The notes under the pieces are model-generated. The model was given only the letters and a program-made list of their open reading frames with translations, made no database searches and was not told the DNA's origin. From assembly GCA_034231615.1 (NCBI GenBank), contig CM067317.1:49868282-49932281 (forward strand): 64,000 nt of DNA, written 5' to 3'. The position numbers were made by a program, and so were the translations under genes. Shown here piece after piece: positions 56,001-63,600 of the stretch. Within the stretch, counting starts at the first letter, position 1. The number at the start of each line of letters is the position of its first letter. Source of the stretch: Meghimatium bilineatum (taxonomy: Eukaryota > Mollusca > Gastropoda > Stylommatophora > Philomycidae).

Positions 56001-56803
56001 ACCAGGTCTGTTCTAACGACACTGAATCGCCTTGCAACTAACTAAAGTAAACGGGTTTTTCCGTACTTGACTGGGGATGTGGTTAGTCAAGTACGGAAAA
56101 ACCCATTTCCTTTAGTTGCAAGGCGATTCGGATGGACCTGGTTCAATTTCCGTTAGTCTCATTGCTTTCTGAACGGTCTGGATGCCCAATTGCCTATGAC
56201 AGGATGCAAGTAAGTAGTGAACTTTAGGCATACGGTAGCCTAGTGGTAGGCCTATAGGCATAGGCGAACTTATTAGGGGCCTATGTATAAGATTAGTGAC
56301 CTCACATTTTTCTTATCTTAGGTAGGCCCTATCCTATAGGATAGTCCTATTATAGCCTATAGTATAGATAGTGATATTATTAGTTAGCTTTTACAAATTT
56401 ACATATTTACAAATATAGACATGTGACACATACAAATCATATAGATTGTCATGGTTCAATGAACCAGTAAAACTGACTTTGCTCAAAGTCACAGACACAA
56501 AAAACTAAGGGCAAAATGTCAAAATGCAAGTTTATCATCAGAACTAATATTAGAGTAGAGTTTTATTAGTTATGCCGTGGATACGTTGTCAGACTCTAAG
56601 GACTCAGAATTAACCATGGTGAAACAAATCAGTCTTAACATATATTTTGTCACATTTACTATAGTGAGACAATTACCTGCTGCTGCGGCCGCACTAATTG
56701 TTCTTGTCTGGTTGACATTGCTCTCACATTTGGCCTTGGAGACGAAAGGGTTGCTGAACAAGTTCCTCCGACACGCCGATGGCGATACTATCGAATTCGA
56801 CAT
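42562..56803 (-). CDS. SLC25A3: SLC25A3, mitochondrial phosphate carrier (six coding exons)
   Basis: Joining 56677-56803, 50283-50587, 46457-46638, 44469-44641, 43709-43819 and 42562-42719 on the minus strand gives 1056 nt, 351 aa plus stop. Every junction is GT-AG and in phase. The protein is an SLC25 carrier of the inner mitochondrial membrane that imports phosphate (with H+ or in exchange for OH-) for ATP synthesis. It shows the three carrier repeats with PLDLIK (75-80), PMEAVK (172-177) and HPADTI (272-277). Diagnostic blocks are [56 protein letters not shown] and [12 protein letters not shown] near the C-terminus. The N-terminal roughly 42 residues are basic and Ser-rich, like a mitochondrial presequence. 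Length fits the family (about 350-360). An in-frame TAA lies 9 bases before the ATG, so the start is well placed. Introns of 989, 649, 1815, 3644 and 6089 bp hold many transposon insertions. Confidence 0.97.
42845..43115 (-). mobile_element. SINE-A, diverged, in SLC25A3 intron 5
   Basis: TCGTTCTCAAATTCCTGCAG at the left and TGTTGCTTTTCTTTGTTCTC at the right are the reverse complement of the two ends of SINE-A. Heavily substituted, with small indels. Confidence 0.78.
43294..43447 (-). mobile_element. SINE-B in SLC25A3 intron 5
   Basis: TTCTTCTTCTTCAGCGGCGT, TCTCAAACTCCTGCTGGATC, CAGCAGGATGCAGTCCAGAG and ATGGAAATGCGTTGTGTCCG match 21153-21312 closely. Confidence 0.85.
43709..43819 (-). CDS. 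SLC25A3: SLC25A3 coding exon 5
   Basis: Residues 264-299 with split codons: [36 protein letters not shown]. Holds the third carrier signature. Acceptor TTTTTAG, donor TAG|GTAAGT. Confidence 0.96.
43956..44005. repeat. TG/TA microsatellite in SLC25A3 intron 4
   Basis: TATGTGTGTGTGTGTGTGTC then a TA run of about 12 units. Confidence 0.97.
44068..44325. mobile_element. hAT-type (Charlie-like) MITE in SLC25A3 intron 4
   Basis: 258 bp beginning CAGAGGTTCTCAAC and ending GTTGAGAACCACCG, terminal inverted repeats of the pattern known from hAT-Charlie elements. The interior GGGTCACAGGAAGATAATGA also fits. An 8-bp target duplication is not clear, so the copy is old. Confidence 0.7.
44469..44641 (-). 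CDS. SLC25A3: SLC25A3 coding exon 4
   Basis: Residues 206-262 with split codons at both ends: [40 protein letters not shown] and [17 protein letters not shown]. Acceptor GCATTCAG, donor TTG|GTATGT. Confidence 0.96.
44745..45478 (-). mobile_element. SINE-A split by an RTE-c insertion, SLC25A3 intron 3
   Basis: The 3' half is at 44745-44818 (CTCCTGCAGATTAGCAGGAT) and the 5' half at 45276-45478 (TATGGTTTTTACAG ... GTTGCTTTTCTTTGCTCC). TGTTATG at 44812-44818 and 45276-45282 is the duplication made by the RTE-c insertion. Confidence 0.8.
44819..45275 (-). pseudogene. RTE-c fragment inserted in SINE-A
   Basis: Matches 36330-36800: TTCTCTATAGGTGACTCTTT, AATCCATCGTTTGCAAGGTC, CACTGTCTGATGGTAGTCTG and ACCACATAATCTGTTGTTTT. 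C-terminal RTE sequence, frame-broken. Confidence 0.75.
45505..45640 (-). mobile_element. SINE-B, diverged, SLC25A3 intron 3
   Basis: TTCTCATTAAACTCTCACCA, AGATTTTCAGCAGGATGTAG and TGTTGTGTTGCCATTTTAAA align with SINE-B. Confidence 0.65.
45770..46030 (+). pseudogene. LINE C-terminal remnant, SLC25A3 intron 3
   Basis: [20 protein letters not shown] followed by TTEH-like and LYGS-like pieces in broken frames: the C-terminal zinc-knuckle region of an RNase H-containing LINE. Confidence 0.6.
46108..46395 (-). mobile_element. SINE-A, diverged, SLC25A3 intron 3
   Basis: TTCATTCTCAAACTACCGCA ... TCATGGTTTACAGCTGTGCT ... GTGTTGCTATTCTTTGGTTC. Whole length, sense with respect to the gene. Confidence 0.8.
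46457..46638 (-). CDS. SLC25A3: SLC25A3 coding exon 3
   Basis: Residues 145-204 plus two bases of codon 205: [40 protein letters not shown] and a tail ending KDEGIS. Acceptor ATATTAG, donor GG|GTATGT. Confidence 0.96.
46775..47055 (-). mobile_element. SINE-A, SLC25A3 intron 2
   Basis: TTCGTTCTCAAACTACTGTT ... ATTGTTTACAGCATTGCTGC ... GGGATGGGACAGCCAACCCC ... AATGTTGTTATTCTTTTATC. Confidence 0.82.
47040..47215 (-). pseudogene. Possible LINE C-terminal zinc-knuckle fragment
   Basis: The minus strand reads [20 protein letters not shown] then [12 protein letters not shown], resembling the CxC...APMTxEHLLQxC block of LINE C-termini. Short, so tentative. Confidence 0.45.
47216..48334. other. SLC25A3 intron 2 sequence, nothing recognised
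   Basis: AT-rich. An 86-codon plus frame (47359-47619) has no known motif. Confidence 0.4.
48335..48450 (+). repeat. Dispersed repeat R5, copy 2
   Basis: AGTAGTTTGCCATTGCTTTC, TAAATGG and GATGCACAATTGCATG match 12565-12680. Confidence 0.65.
48548..49368 (+). repeat. Dispersed repeat R4, copy 2, split by SINE-A and ending in LINE-II-like tail
   Basis: Collinear with 40670-41280: CTATGGCCCACCAGACAAAC, GCCAGAGATGTAC, CAGTAACTCAGCATGTGACA. The end (GAGGCCATGGACTGCTAGAC CAGCAACC) is the LINE-II tail. SINE-A occupies 48702-48960. Confidence 0.72.
48702..48960 (-). mobile_element. SINE-A in R4, SLC25A3 intron 2
   Basis: GGATTCATTCTTAAACTCCT, GCAGGTTAACAGAATGTAGT and GGGATGGGGTACAGCCAACA. The head is diverged. 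Confidence 0.75.
49590..49800 (+). repeat. Single-unit relative of the 13.3-kb minisatellite locus
   Basis: CTAAGGAAAGTTGG, one ATAGACTGACAATCTGTCAT unit, then ATTGTCACTACATATCG and TCTCAATTTCTTAC. Same flanks and order as 13312-13910, but one unit here instead of about 17. Confidence 0.75.
49806..49870 (-). mobile_element. LINE-II 3' tail, solo
   Basis: TTGGTTGCTGATCCAGCAGT, CCATGGGCTCATGCCCTTTG and ACCCAATGAC: reverse complement of the LINE-II 3' end. Confidence 0.85.
49871..50282. other. SLC25A3 intron 2 end, short direct repeat
   Basis: The 20-mer AATGAAGCTGATATTTAAAA occurs at 50202 and 50256. Otherwise nothing recognised. Confidence 0.6.
50283..50587 (-). CDS. SLC25A3: SLC25A3 coding exon 2
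   Basis: Residues 43-144, beginning [19 protein letters not shown] after the split Glu. Carries PLDLIK and [14 protein letters not shown]. Donor GAG|GTAATT. In vertebrates the first part of this segment is in two mutually exclusive exons. Here it is fused with the following part and reads like the A-type version. No second version was seen in intron 1. Confidence 0.96.
50930..51095 (+). mobile_element. LINE-II 3' fragment, SLC25A3 intron 1
   Basis: TTTGAATGTCCAGCACTGGA, TTTCTCCCTCCAAGGACAGA, TTGGGTCAAAGGGAATGAGC align with 33622-33785. Confidence 0.85.
51096..51779. other. AT-rich intron sequence, nothing recognised
   Basis: Low-complexity AT-rich sequence. No repeat family identified. Confidence 0.4.
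51780..52040 (+). pseudogene. LINE C-terminal zinc-finger fragment
   Basis: [20 protein letters not shown] matches the C2H2-like C-terminal finger common in one group of APE-type LINEs (CxxCxRxFxARIGLxxHLRT). It is followed by a TCATCATCATCA tract like an RTE tail. The second His is replaced by Tyr. Confidence 0.65.
52290..52940 (+). pseudogene. RTE-like LINE 3' remnant (RTE-e)
   Basis: Fragments in three frames: [28 protein letters not shown], then [11 protein letters not shown]-like and [16 protein letters not shown]-like pieces. The order is that of an RTE RT thumb and C-terminus. Confidence 0.7.
52985..53650 (-). pseudogene. RTE-a 3' fragment, best preserved copy
   Basis: The minus strand encodes [59 protein letters not shown], then [12 protein letters not shown]-like and WQKRCH pieces. 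5'-truncated, in SLC25A3 intron 1, sense with the gene. Confidence 0.8.
53651..54031. other. AT-rich intron sequence, nothing recognised
   Basis: No feature identified. Confidence 0.4.
54046..54321 (+). mobile_element. SINE-A with 14-bp target duplication, SLC25A3 intron 1
   Basis: Starts CGCCTGTGTGATGCTGGGCC, ends AACAAACGCAGAAGAAGAA. Perfect duplication GTATAGTACAATAA at 54032-54045 and 54322-54335. Antisense to the gene. Confidence 0.94.
54447..54506 (+). repeat. Dispersed repeat R5, copy 3, left part
   Basis: AATATAAATACATTCAGTAG, TTTTCCATTGCT. The right part resumes at about 56158 (CATTGCTTTCTGAACGGTCT). About 1.65 kb of insertions separates them. Confidence 0.55.
54549..55956 (-). mobile_element. 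LINE-I copy, 5'-truncated, with nested TTAA transposon
   Basis: Minus-strand frame 54528-54848 encodes [20 protein letters not shown] and [20 protein letters not shown], very close to the LINE-I C-terminus. Further on, the RNase H end is frame-broken. Flanked by AGCATGAGGAT at 54538-54548 and 55957-55967, an 11-bp target-site duplication that encloses both LINE and nested element. Confidence 0.88.
55047..55950. mobile_element. piggyBac-like non-autonomous transposon (904 bp, TTAA target)
   Basis: Flanked by TTAA at 55043-55046 and 55951-55954. Ends are CCTTTAGGACCCT and AGGGCTCTAAAGG, inverted repeats with 11 of 13 matches. The interior has no transposase frame. TTAA duplication and the CCnTT-type ends fit piggyBac-type MITEs (family knowledge). 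It sits inside the LINE-I copy. Confidence 0.82.
55987..56156. repeat. Fold-back element (170 bp)
   Basis: The left arm CTAACAGGAATTTAACCAGG ... TTTTTCCGTACTTGAC and the right arm GTCAAGTACGGAAAAACCCA ... AATTTCCGTTAG pair over about 70-80 bp. The loop is TGGGGATGTGGTTA. A one-arm copy lies at 35340-35430. Confidence 0.88.
56158..56210 (+). repeat. Dispersed repeat R5, copy 3, right part
   Basis: CATTGCTTTCTGAACGGTCT and GGATGCCCAATTGCCTATG continue the R5 sequence broken off at 54506. Confidence 0.5.
56677..56803 (-). CDS. SLC25A3: SLC25A3 coding exon 1 (presequence)
   Basis: Encodes residues 1-42 and the first base of codon 43: [20 protein letters not shown], then a short linker ending TISAAAAA. 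Donor CAG|GTAATT. Basic and poor in acidic residues at the start. The SNPF patch resembles the ANPF of vertebrate orthologues. Confidence 0.93.
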
Positions 56804-57139
56804 GATTCCTTATCTTAAATTCAAAATAAACTATTATATGAAATTTCGTAAAATACAAACAATTTTGAAACTTTCGAACACGAGCATTAATTTTTGTATG
56901 TATATTCTTTTCGATAGCACTTACACGTCTTAACCAAACGTGATGGCGACACGGAAATAATGAGGACTCGCGTCAGATCACACTTCTCGCGAATGTGCCA
57001 ATAACGGATGTCCTGTAAGGTCAAGTTGTATAACAAACATTTGTTCAAATAGATCCGGTTATTCACATTTAGATGCATTTGCTACATTACCTTGTCTACT
57101 AATCTATCCATGTAACTTAGGCAAGCCCGTTGATACGTA
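56804..57139 (-). other. 5' flank of SLC25A3: probable 5' UTR and promoter
   Basis: Short intergenic stretch between the start codon and the inverted LINE-IV piece. No TATA-like or other core element could be assigned, and the transcription start is unknown. An in-frame TAA precedes the ATG by two codons. Confidence 0.4.
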
Positions 57140-57640
57140 GCGCTTTATTTAAAGCCAGTCCTTCGGGGTTATTGTTTAGGTTTCCCCAAGAGACATTTCG
57201 TGCATTGAAATATCCGCAAACCAGTAGCATTTCTCCAGGGAAATGCTCAAGTTAGCTAATGAACTCCCAGTTGTCAGGCTTAATATGGGAGCGATTTCCC
57301 ATGTAGATGTTGATGATATTCCACCTTCTACCCTGAAATGTTATATGTACTCCCTGCAACTCTATTCTCTCTACCCCACGCTGTTAAATTCAATAGTGTG
57401 TGTGATATTCCTTGCCTAACGAGAATGGCTTCCCCGTGGTGTGTTGGGCTTACAGGATTGACGAAGTCCATGAATTTCAACTGTTCAGCCTGTGTCTCCT
57501 GTAATAACATGATGTCAAAGTCATACAGGAGACGTTCAAGAACTGGGCCGCGCTGCTTAGCACTATTGCAATTCAAATATCCAATATTTATGTTATTTTC
57601 CGAACTCTATCGGTTTTCCTTATGAATTCCTTCCTTCTCC
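57140..57640 (-). pseudogene. LINE-IV endonuclease piece, inverted
   Basis: The minus strand (57328-57576) reads MNCNSAKQRGPVLERLLYDF, DIMLLQETQAEQL and GEAILVRQGISH, the N-terminal part of an APE-type endonuclease with its LLQET glutamate. It points away from the RNase H piece of the same kind of element just to the right. Confidence 0.75.
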
Positions 57641-57659
57641 CTCTGTTATTCACACCACG

Positions 57660-58860
57660 GCAACCACGTGGTGTCTGCAAGTGATGGTGCTATCTGTCGT
57701 AGATTATTGCCTCGGCCTACTAACTTTATCACAGACACAAGTCGATAGATTGGGAAAAGTTCAAAATGAGGCAATGCGAGCGGTACTGGGGTGTACTAGA
57801 GATTCACCCAACTCTGCAATGATATTTCTGCTTGATCTCCCCAGCATTATAGTGCGACATCAGGTAGCACAAGTTAGGTCGCATCTTAAATTTACAGAAT
57901 ACAATCACCACTCATTACACCATCGTCTAGATGAGTCAAGGGGAAAACGAATCAAGCGTGACAGAGGCTGGAGACACACTGCGAAGAGTATGTGAATTGA
58001 AAGAAATAGGAAAGGGCAGTGAATGGGTGGAGGTAGTAACTGAGAAAAAATCACTAACTAAAGTAATAATACAACTATATAAAGCGTGTCGAAAATGGAC
58101 GGACGTCAGGGCTCAGGATACAGTGTACGAACTCGCCCGACTACACTCAAAACCACAAGACATAATTATATACACAGATGGCTCCGTTAACAGAAACACA
58201 AATAAAAGCGGTTGGGGTTTTGTTGTCTACAGAAACGGCGTGAAGTTGGTTCAGAAATCTTCAGCATATTCTACTGTCACATCGAGCATGAGGATGGAGA
58301 TAGAGGGAGTTACAGCAGCACTTAATTGGTTGATAACTGATACATCATCACACTCGGTAATACTCACACTCTCAAAGCATGCTGCGCAAGATAGAAAAGC
58401 GCATGCTAAGAAATGAATGGTGGGACTTATTGAACAACTCAGTTGTCCAGAGCATTACATGGATATACTGCCCTGGTCATGCTGGGATCAGAGGAAACGA
58501 GAGAGCCGACTTATTGGCAGGCAATGCGGTGATAGACGGCACATTGCTGAGAAGAAATAAAGCAGACTTATTGAAAACAGTAATAAATTCATTTCAAGAT
58601 GCAGATGATGTCAATGAGGCTGAGAACGTACACATACAGAGAATTTTATAAATGGGAGTATCTAGAAGTGAGGGAAGGAAAAGTAATTTTTTTGGAAAGT
58701 CCCGAAGATCACACAAGCAACACCTGGCAGGGACTCTGAGTCTATATACACTGTGGTGGCTGCTGGAGCAGATTGCGGAGTACTTGTGGGAATGGTCCGC
58801 GTGCTGCGAAGCTAGTTTCGAATCAAGAAGAATCAAGAATCAAGTTGATAAGTAGTTTCT
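57660..58860 (+). pseudogene. LINE-IV RT end and RNase H, frame-broken
   Basis: First frame (57681-57995): VDYCLGLLTLSQTQVDRLGK, VQNEAMRAVLGCTRDSP, the RT thumb. Second (57931-58416): RNase H with IIIYTDGSVNRNT, GWGFVVYRNG and SSMRMEIEGVTAALNWLI. Around 58369 about two bases appear lost, destroying the third RNase H motif, and the frame 58379-58651 continues MLRKIEKRMLRNEW, ITWIYCPGHAGIRGNERADL. At least two frameshifts: dead. Confidence 0.82.
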
Positions 58861-59059
58861 GAGGGTGATTTGTGATTCGGTTTATCCATCCCCTTTAGAA
58901 ACATGACATTTAGTACTATGCTAAAAGAAATGCTGTTGCACCACCAAAAACAAGAGAGGGGATGTTTGAGATATGTTGCAACCAACTTTCGTTGCGGAGA
59001 CCGTACTTTAAGATGATGAAAAAATTGCCGTACTGTCGCCACTTATCTTTGGAATAGCC
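58861..59059. other. Spacer, nothing recognised
   Basis: No feature identified. Confidence 0.4.
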
Positions 59060-59940
59060 ATCGATCGGACCATGCGTAAAATAGTTCAAGATGTGGGAAA
59101 GCAGGCATCAAATGGCTCAGAAATAACAACTTTGCTGACCTAGTCTTAGCAGATGACCGCGCAATCTAGAACACTAGGTTAACAAACACAAGATACAACC
59201 GACAAACAATGCGTACTCGCAGACAAAATTGGCATCCATATTATACATCAAACAAAGAATTATGGAGCTTACCAGCTCAACAAACAACATCTCAGTAAAC
59301 AACCAAATACTAGAACAAGTCTCCAACTTTACTTATCTAGGCGGCAGAATGTCCGCTAACGAAGACTCAACAAAAGAAATAAATACACGCATAGCGGTAT
59401 TAGCGAGCACATTCACGAAGTTAACAAACACCTGGATATTTAATGATCTAGGAAGAGACACCAAGTTAAGACTATCAAATCCTGTATTGTTCCAGTGTTG
59501 ACCTGTGGATGTGAACGCTGGACATTGATCCTAGCAATAGATCAAAAATTAAACAGCTTCGAAAATAAATGTTTCCGAGAGCTGCCGAACATAAAATGGA
59601 GCGACTTTGTCTCACACAGTGATCTAAGAGATAAAACACATCAAGTGTACATATCAAATGTCAGAGAAAACGTACATGGAATTACCTCGGACACGTCCTA
59701 AGACTAGATGAAAATAGATTGAACCAACAAGCACTAACGTGGACACCGAATAGGAAAAGAAAACAATTAAGTCCTAAAACTAAAAAACACCATAATTAAA
59801 TAGCGCTGCACAATGGGCTGCAAGTCAATACAAGAACTAAAATTGCAGGCAGCGTACTGCAACACATGGTGAATCAAAATCTCTCCCATACGTAACGCCT
59901 GTGGCACGAAAGGAACAAACTAACCAACTAACGGGGAAAA
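59060..59940 (+). pseudogene. RTE-like LINE remnant (RTE-f)
   Basis: An LVLADDRAI box near 59140 (RT active site, stop soon after), then ISVNNQILEQVSNFTYLGGR, MSANEDSTKEINTRIAVLAS and TKLRLSN, then in another frame LTCGCERWTL and FENKCFREL. Typical RT palm end and thumb. Several stops. Confidence 0.8.
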
Positions 59941-60150
59941 AATCGGAATGACGACATTAAAGATAACATGAATACATCGTTGGAAAATGCAAGCCGTATC
60001 GCCCAAGACAGAAGGGGGTTCAAAGAGTTCATTGGGAAGACGCCTTTCTGGAAAGAATACGTCAAATGTCAGAAATATGAGAAATCATGTGAGAATTTAA
60101 GAAGTAACGCACAAATATTTTTTATAAAATTAACTGTATTGAAATATAGT
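59941..60150. other. Spacer, nothing recognised
   Basis: Ends in a run of about 10-11 G that may mark the LINE-III 5' end. Confidence 0.4.
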
Positions 60151-60680
60151 CCCTGGGGGGGGGGGGCTACCGACCCCTACCAGGCGCGTCCACAGGTGGC
60201 GGATGGTGGAGGGCACTCCATAAATGTCCATATATGGAGTGTTTGCTGCAATTAAGCAGCCGCGGACCAAACCGGTGCTGTTGCCTACCAGGATGGGGCA
60301 GGATATCAGTCGGTGCTGATATCCCCACTGAAATACCCCATGTGTCCAGTGACGGGCAGCTTCAAGCGAGTATGAGCCGCTATAAGCTCACGCTGCTGGC
60401 GTGGAGTAATCAACTCCATGCCAGGAGCGCGTTGGGGAAGGGGGGGGGAACTTTTTTTTTTCTCCCCCCCCCCCAAAAAATTGCTGCCTTGCAGTCACCA
60501 TCGGGAGATGGAAAGGCTATGGGAGACAACCCTGACAGTAAAATAGGAGAAGGCCACTCCACAAACCTCCGATGTCTTGCGGGCAGTGCTAGGATGTCCA
60601 AGAACATGGATAGGAAGACTCCATAACTTCCCTCACTGAAGACGGAACATGTCAGCCTGAATAGGCGTGGGTACCCAGCA

Positions 60681-63600
60681 ATGGAAATGGGACATGTACG
60701 CATTATACAGTTAATGACTATGCTCGGATTTATTACACGAAGTGGGGCTGCCCCTGTGGTTCATCGCCAGGCAGGAGGAGCTCCGGACCCCCAGCCTCGA
60801 ATGGGTCCACCAAAAGCTACTGATGATGACTCTGTGTATCGGGGACCCGGGATTAAACAGAGTAGAGCAACCGGCCAAACCAATCATGACAACAAAAACA
60901 CAATCAAAATTATGCAGTGGAACAGTGAGGGTGTGGCTAAGAAGAAATTAGAACTGCAGAATTTCCTTCAAAAGCAAAAGATTGATGTCTTGTGCATTCA
61001 GGAGACACATCTTAATGACAGCAACAGATTCTCCATCAGAGGCTTTGAATGCTTCAGATTAGATAGATTAGGCCACAAAGGAGGGATCATCACAATGGTA
61101 CGAAATAACATACCTACTACAGAAATCGCACGTAACCCAGAGGACTCAGAACATCTCACCATCAAATTACATACAACCCCAGAACCACTTATTATCACAA
61201 ATTTCTACTGCCCAAACAACAAAAAATTACACCTCAGGACAATACCTCTCACATCATCAAATCATATTATAGTTGGAGATTTCAACAGTCATTCCCCAAG
61301 CTGGGGTTACCCAACTATGGACTTGAGAGGAGAAGAAATAGAAGACTGGATGATAGAAAATAGGCTAATCCTTATAAATGAACATCTATCAGAGCCAACC
61401 TTTTACTCCAGACGATGGAAATCTCAGAGCACTCCAGATCTGGCCATTGCAACAGAGGACATCCAACGTGTGACAGAAAGAGTAGTGGCACAACAGCTTG
61501 GTGGGAGTGACCACAAGCCCGTAATATTAACAATAAAAGGGAACCACAAGACAGAAAAGCAACAACACAAAATCGCTAGCTGGAACTACAAAAAGGCTAA
61601 CTGGGACACTTACCAACGCCTTACAGAGGAAAAACTACTAACACATCTTACAGCAAGAAATATACGGAAAGATGCAAAATTAATAACAGGAATAATCCTG
61701 GAAGCTGCCAACAACAGTATACCTAGAGGAAGAAGACAAAACTACAAACCCTTCTGGAACAAAAAACTCCAGGCTATGCATGATGAAGCCTCTGCTGCAA
61801 GATCCAAGATGGAAACTAGACCAACAGAAACCAATATCATTGAACACAATAGACTGCAAGCAATCTTCAGGAGAGAAAAGCTAAACAGCATTAGATCCAG
61901 CTGGAAAGAAAAAACAGCAACACTCAACATGGAAAAAGACTCAACAAAAATGTGGAAACTTATCAAGTGTCTCAATGAAGAAAACAACCCCCAAAGTAGT
62001 ATCATCATAGAAGACAAGGGGAAGTCCTACACTGGTACACAAGCTGCAAATATTCTAGCAGACTCCTATGCTGAAGAAAGCAAAATTAAGATAACTAGAA
62101 CAAGAACTGCTGAAGTAAGACGAGAGACAAAAAACCTTGTAAATAAACATCAACCTTGCCCAGGCACAATGACCTCACCTTTTCACAAATCAGAACTTAA
62201 CATGGCAATTCAAAATCTAAAAAAGAAGAAAGCCCCTGGACCCGATGGAATCACAAATGAAATGCTCCAACACCTAGGTCCTGTGGGTAGAAGCAGAATC
62301 CTAGACCTTTTTAATGAATCATGGGCGCAAGGGATCTTCCCAGAAGAATGGAAAGAGGCAGAAATAATTCCAATTGCCAAGAAAGGAAAACCAAAAACCA
62401 ACAAAACAAGTTACCGCCCTATCAGTCTACTTAGTTGCTTAGGAAAGGTCATGGAAAAAATGGTGAATAACAGACTCTTAAACTACCTGGAGGAAAACAA
62501 TCTTCTAGATGACTGCCAATCAGGCTTCAGAAAACACAGATGCACTGAAGACCAAACAACATACCTTGCCCAGGAAATAGAAGATGCTTTCCAGAAAAAA
62601 TCAAAACTCCTAGCCACCTTCTTTGACCTCACAAAGGCCTTTGACAAAGTCTGGAAAGAGGGGCTATTGCTAAAACTTGCCCAGAAAGGAATCGGAGGCA
62701 AAATGTTTCAGTGGATAAAAAGCTTCCTACGAGGCAGACATGCAAGAGTCAAACTCCAGGGAATGAAAAGTAAAATGGTCAACATAACAGAAGGTGTCCC
62801 ACAGGGAGGAATTCTGTCCCCCACACTCTTTATAGTTTTTATAGACGATCTGCCAAAACTATTCACACCATATGTACATAGAGCTCTCCATGCAGATGAT
62901 CTTGCTATCTGGACCCAATCAGAATACATTGGAGTTGCAAAAGTTAGAATGCAGGAGGCAATAAACAAAGTTGAAGAGTGGGCAAAAACCTGGGGTGTTC
63001 AAATAAACAAAAGTAAGACCGTCACTACACTTTTCACCCTCTCCACAAAGCCTGAAAATTATACTCTCACTCTAGACAATACCCCACTCCCAAAAGAAAA
63101 CACCCCAGTCTACCTGGGGCTAAAATTTGACAAAAGACTTACTTGGGGATCACACATTGAAGAGACAGAAAATAAAGCCACACGCAGACTACAAATAATG
63201 AAAAAACTATCTGGGACAGATTGGGGAGCCAACATAAAAACCATAAGACAAGTCTATGTAGGTCACATTCGTCCAACTCTGGAATATGGATTGACCACAT
63301 ATGCAACAGCAGCAAACACCAATCTTCAAAAGCTGGACAAAATTCAAAATGCCGGTCTCCGAATCATAACAGGAGGACTAAGGAGCACACCTATAACATC
63401 AATGGAAGCAACAGCAGGATTACAAAACTTAACAGACCGCAGGGATGAGAAAATCACAATAATGACAGAAAAATTTAGACGTCTGAAACATCACCCTATG
63501 CATGAAAAAACAAAAGAACTAACAAAAAACAGACTGAAAAGACCAAGCTTCAATCACCTATCAAAAAAACTTATGAAAGCCAATAAAGAAGTAACCAGCA

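Larger units (their letters stand above)
50588..56676 (-). other. SLC25A3: SLC25A3 intron 1 (6.1 kb)
   Basis: Donor GTAATT, acceptor TATTTTCAG. Holds a LINE-II fragment, three RTE-type remnants, a SINE-A with 14-bp duplication, a LINE-I copy with a nested TTAA transposon, and a fold-back element. Confidence 0.93.
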
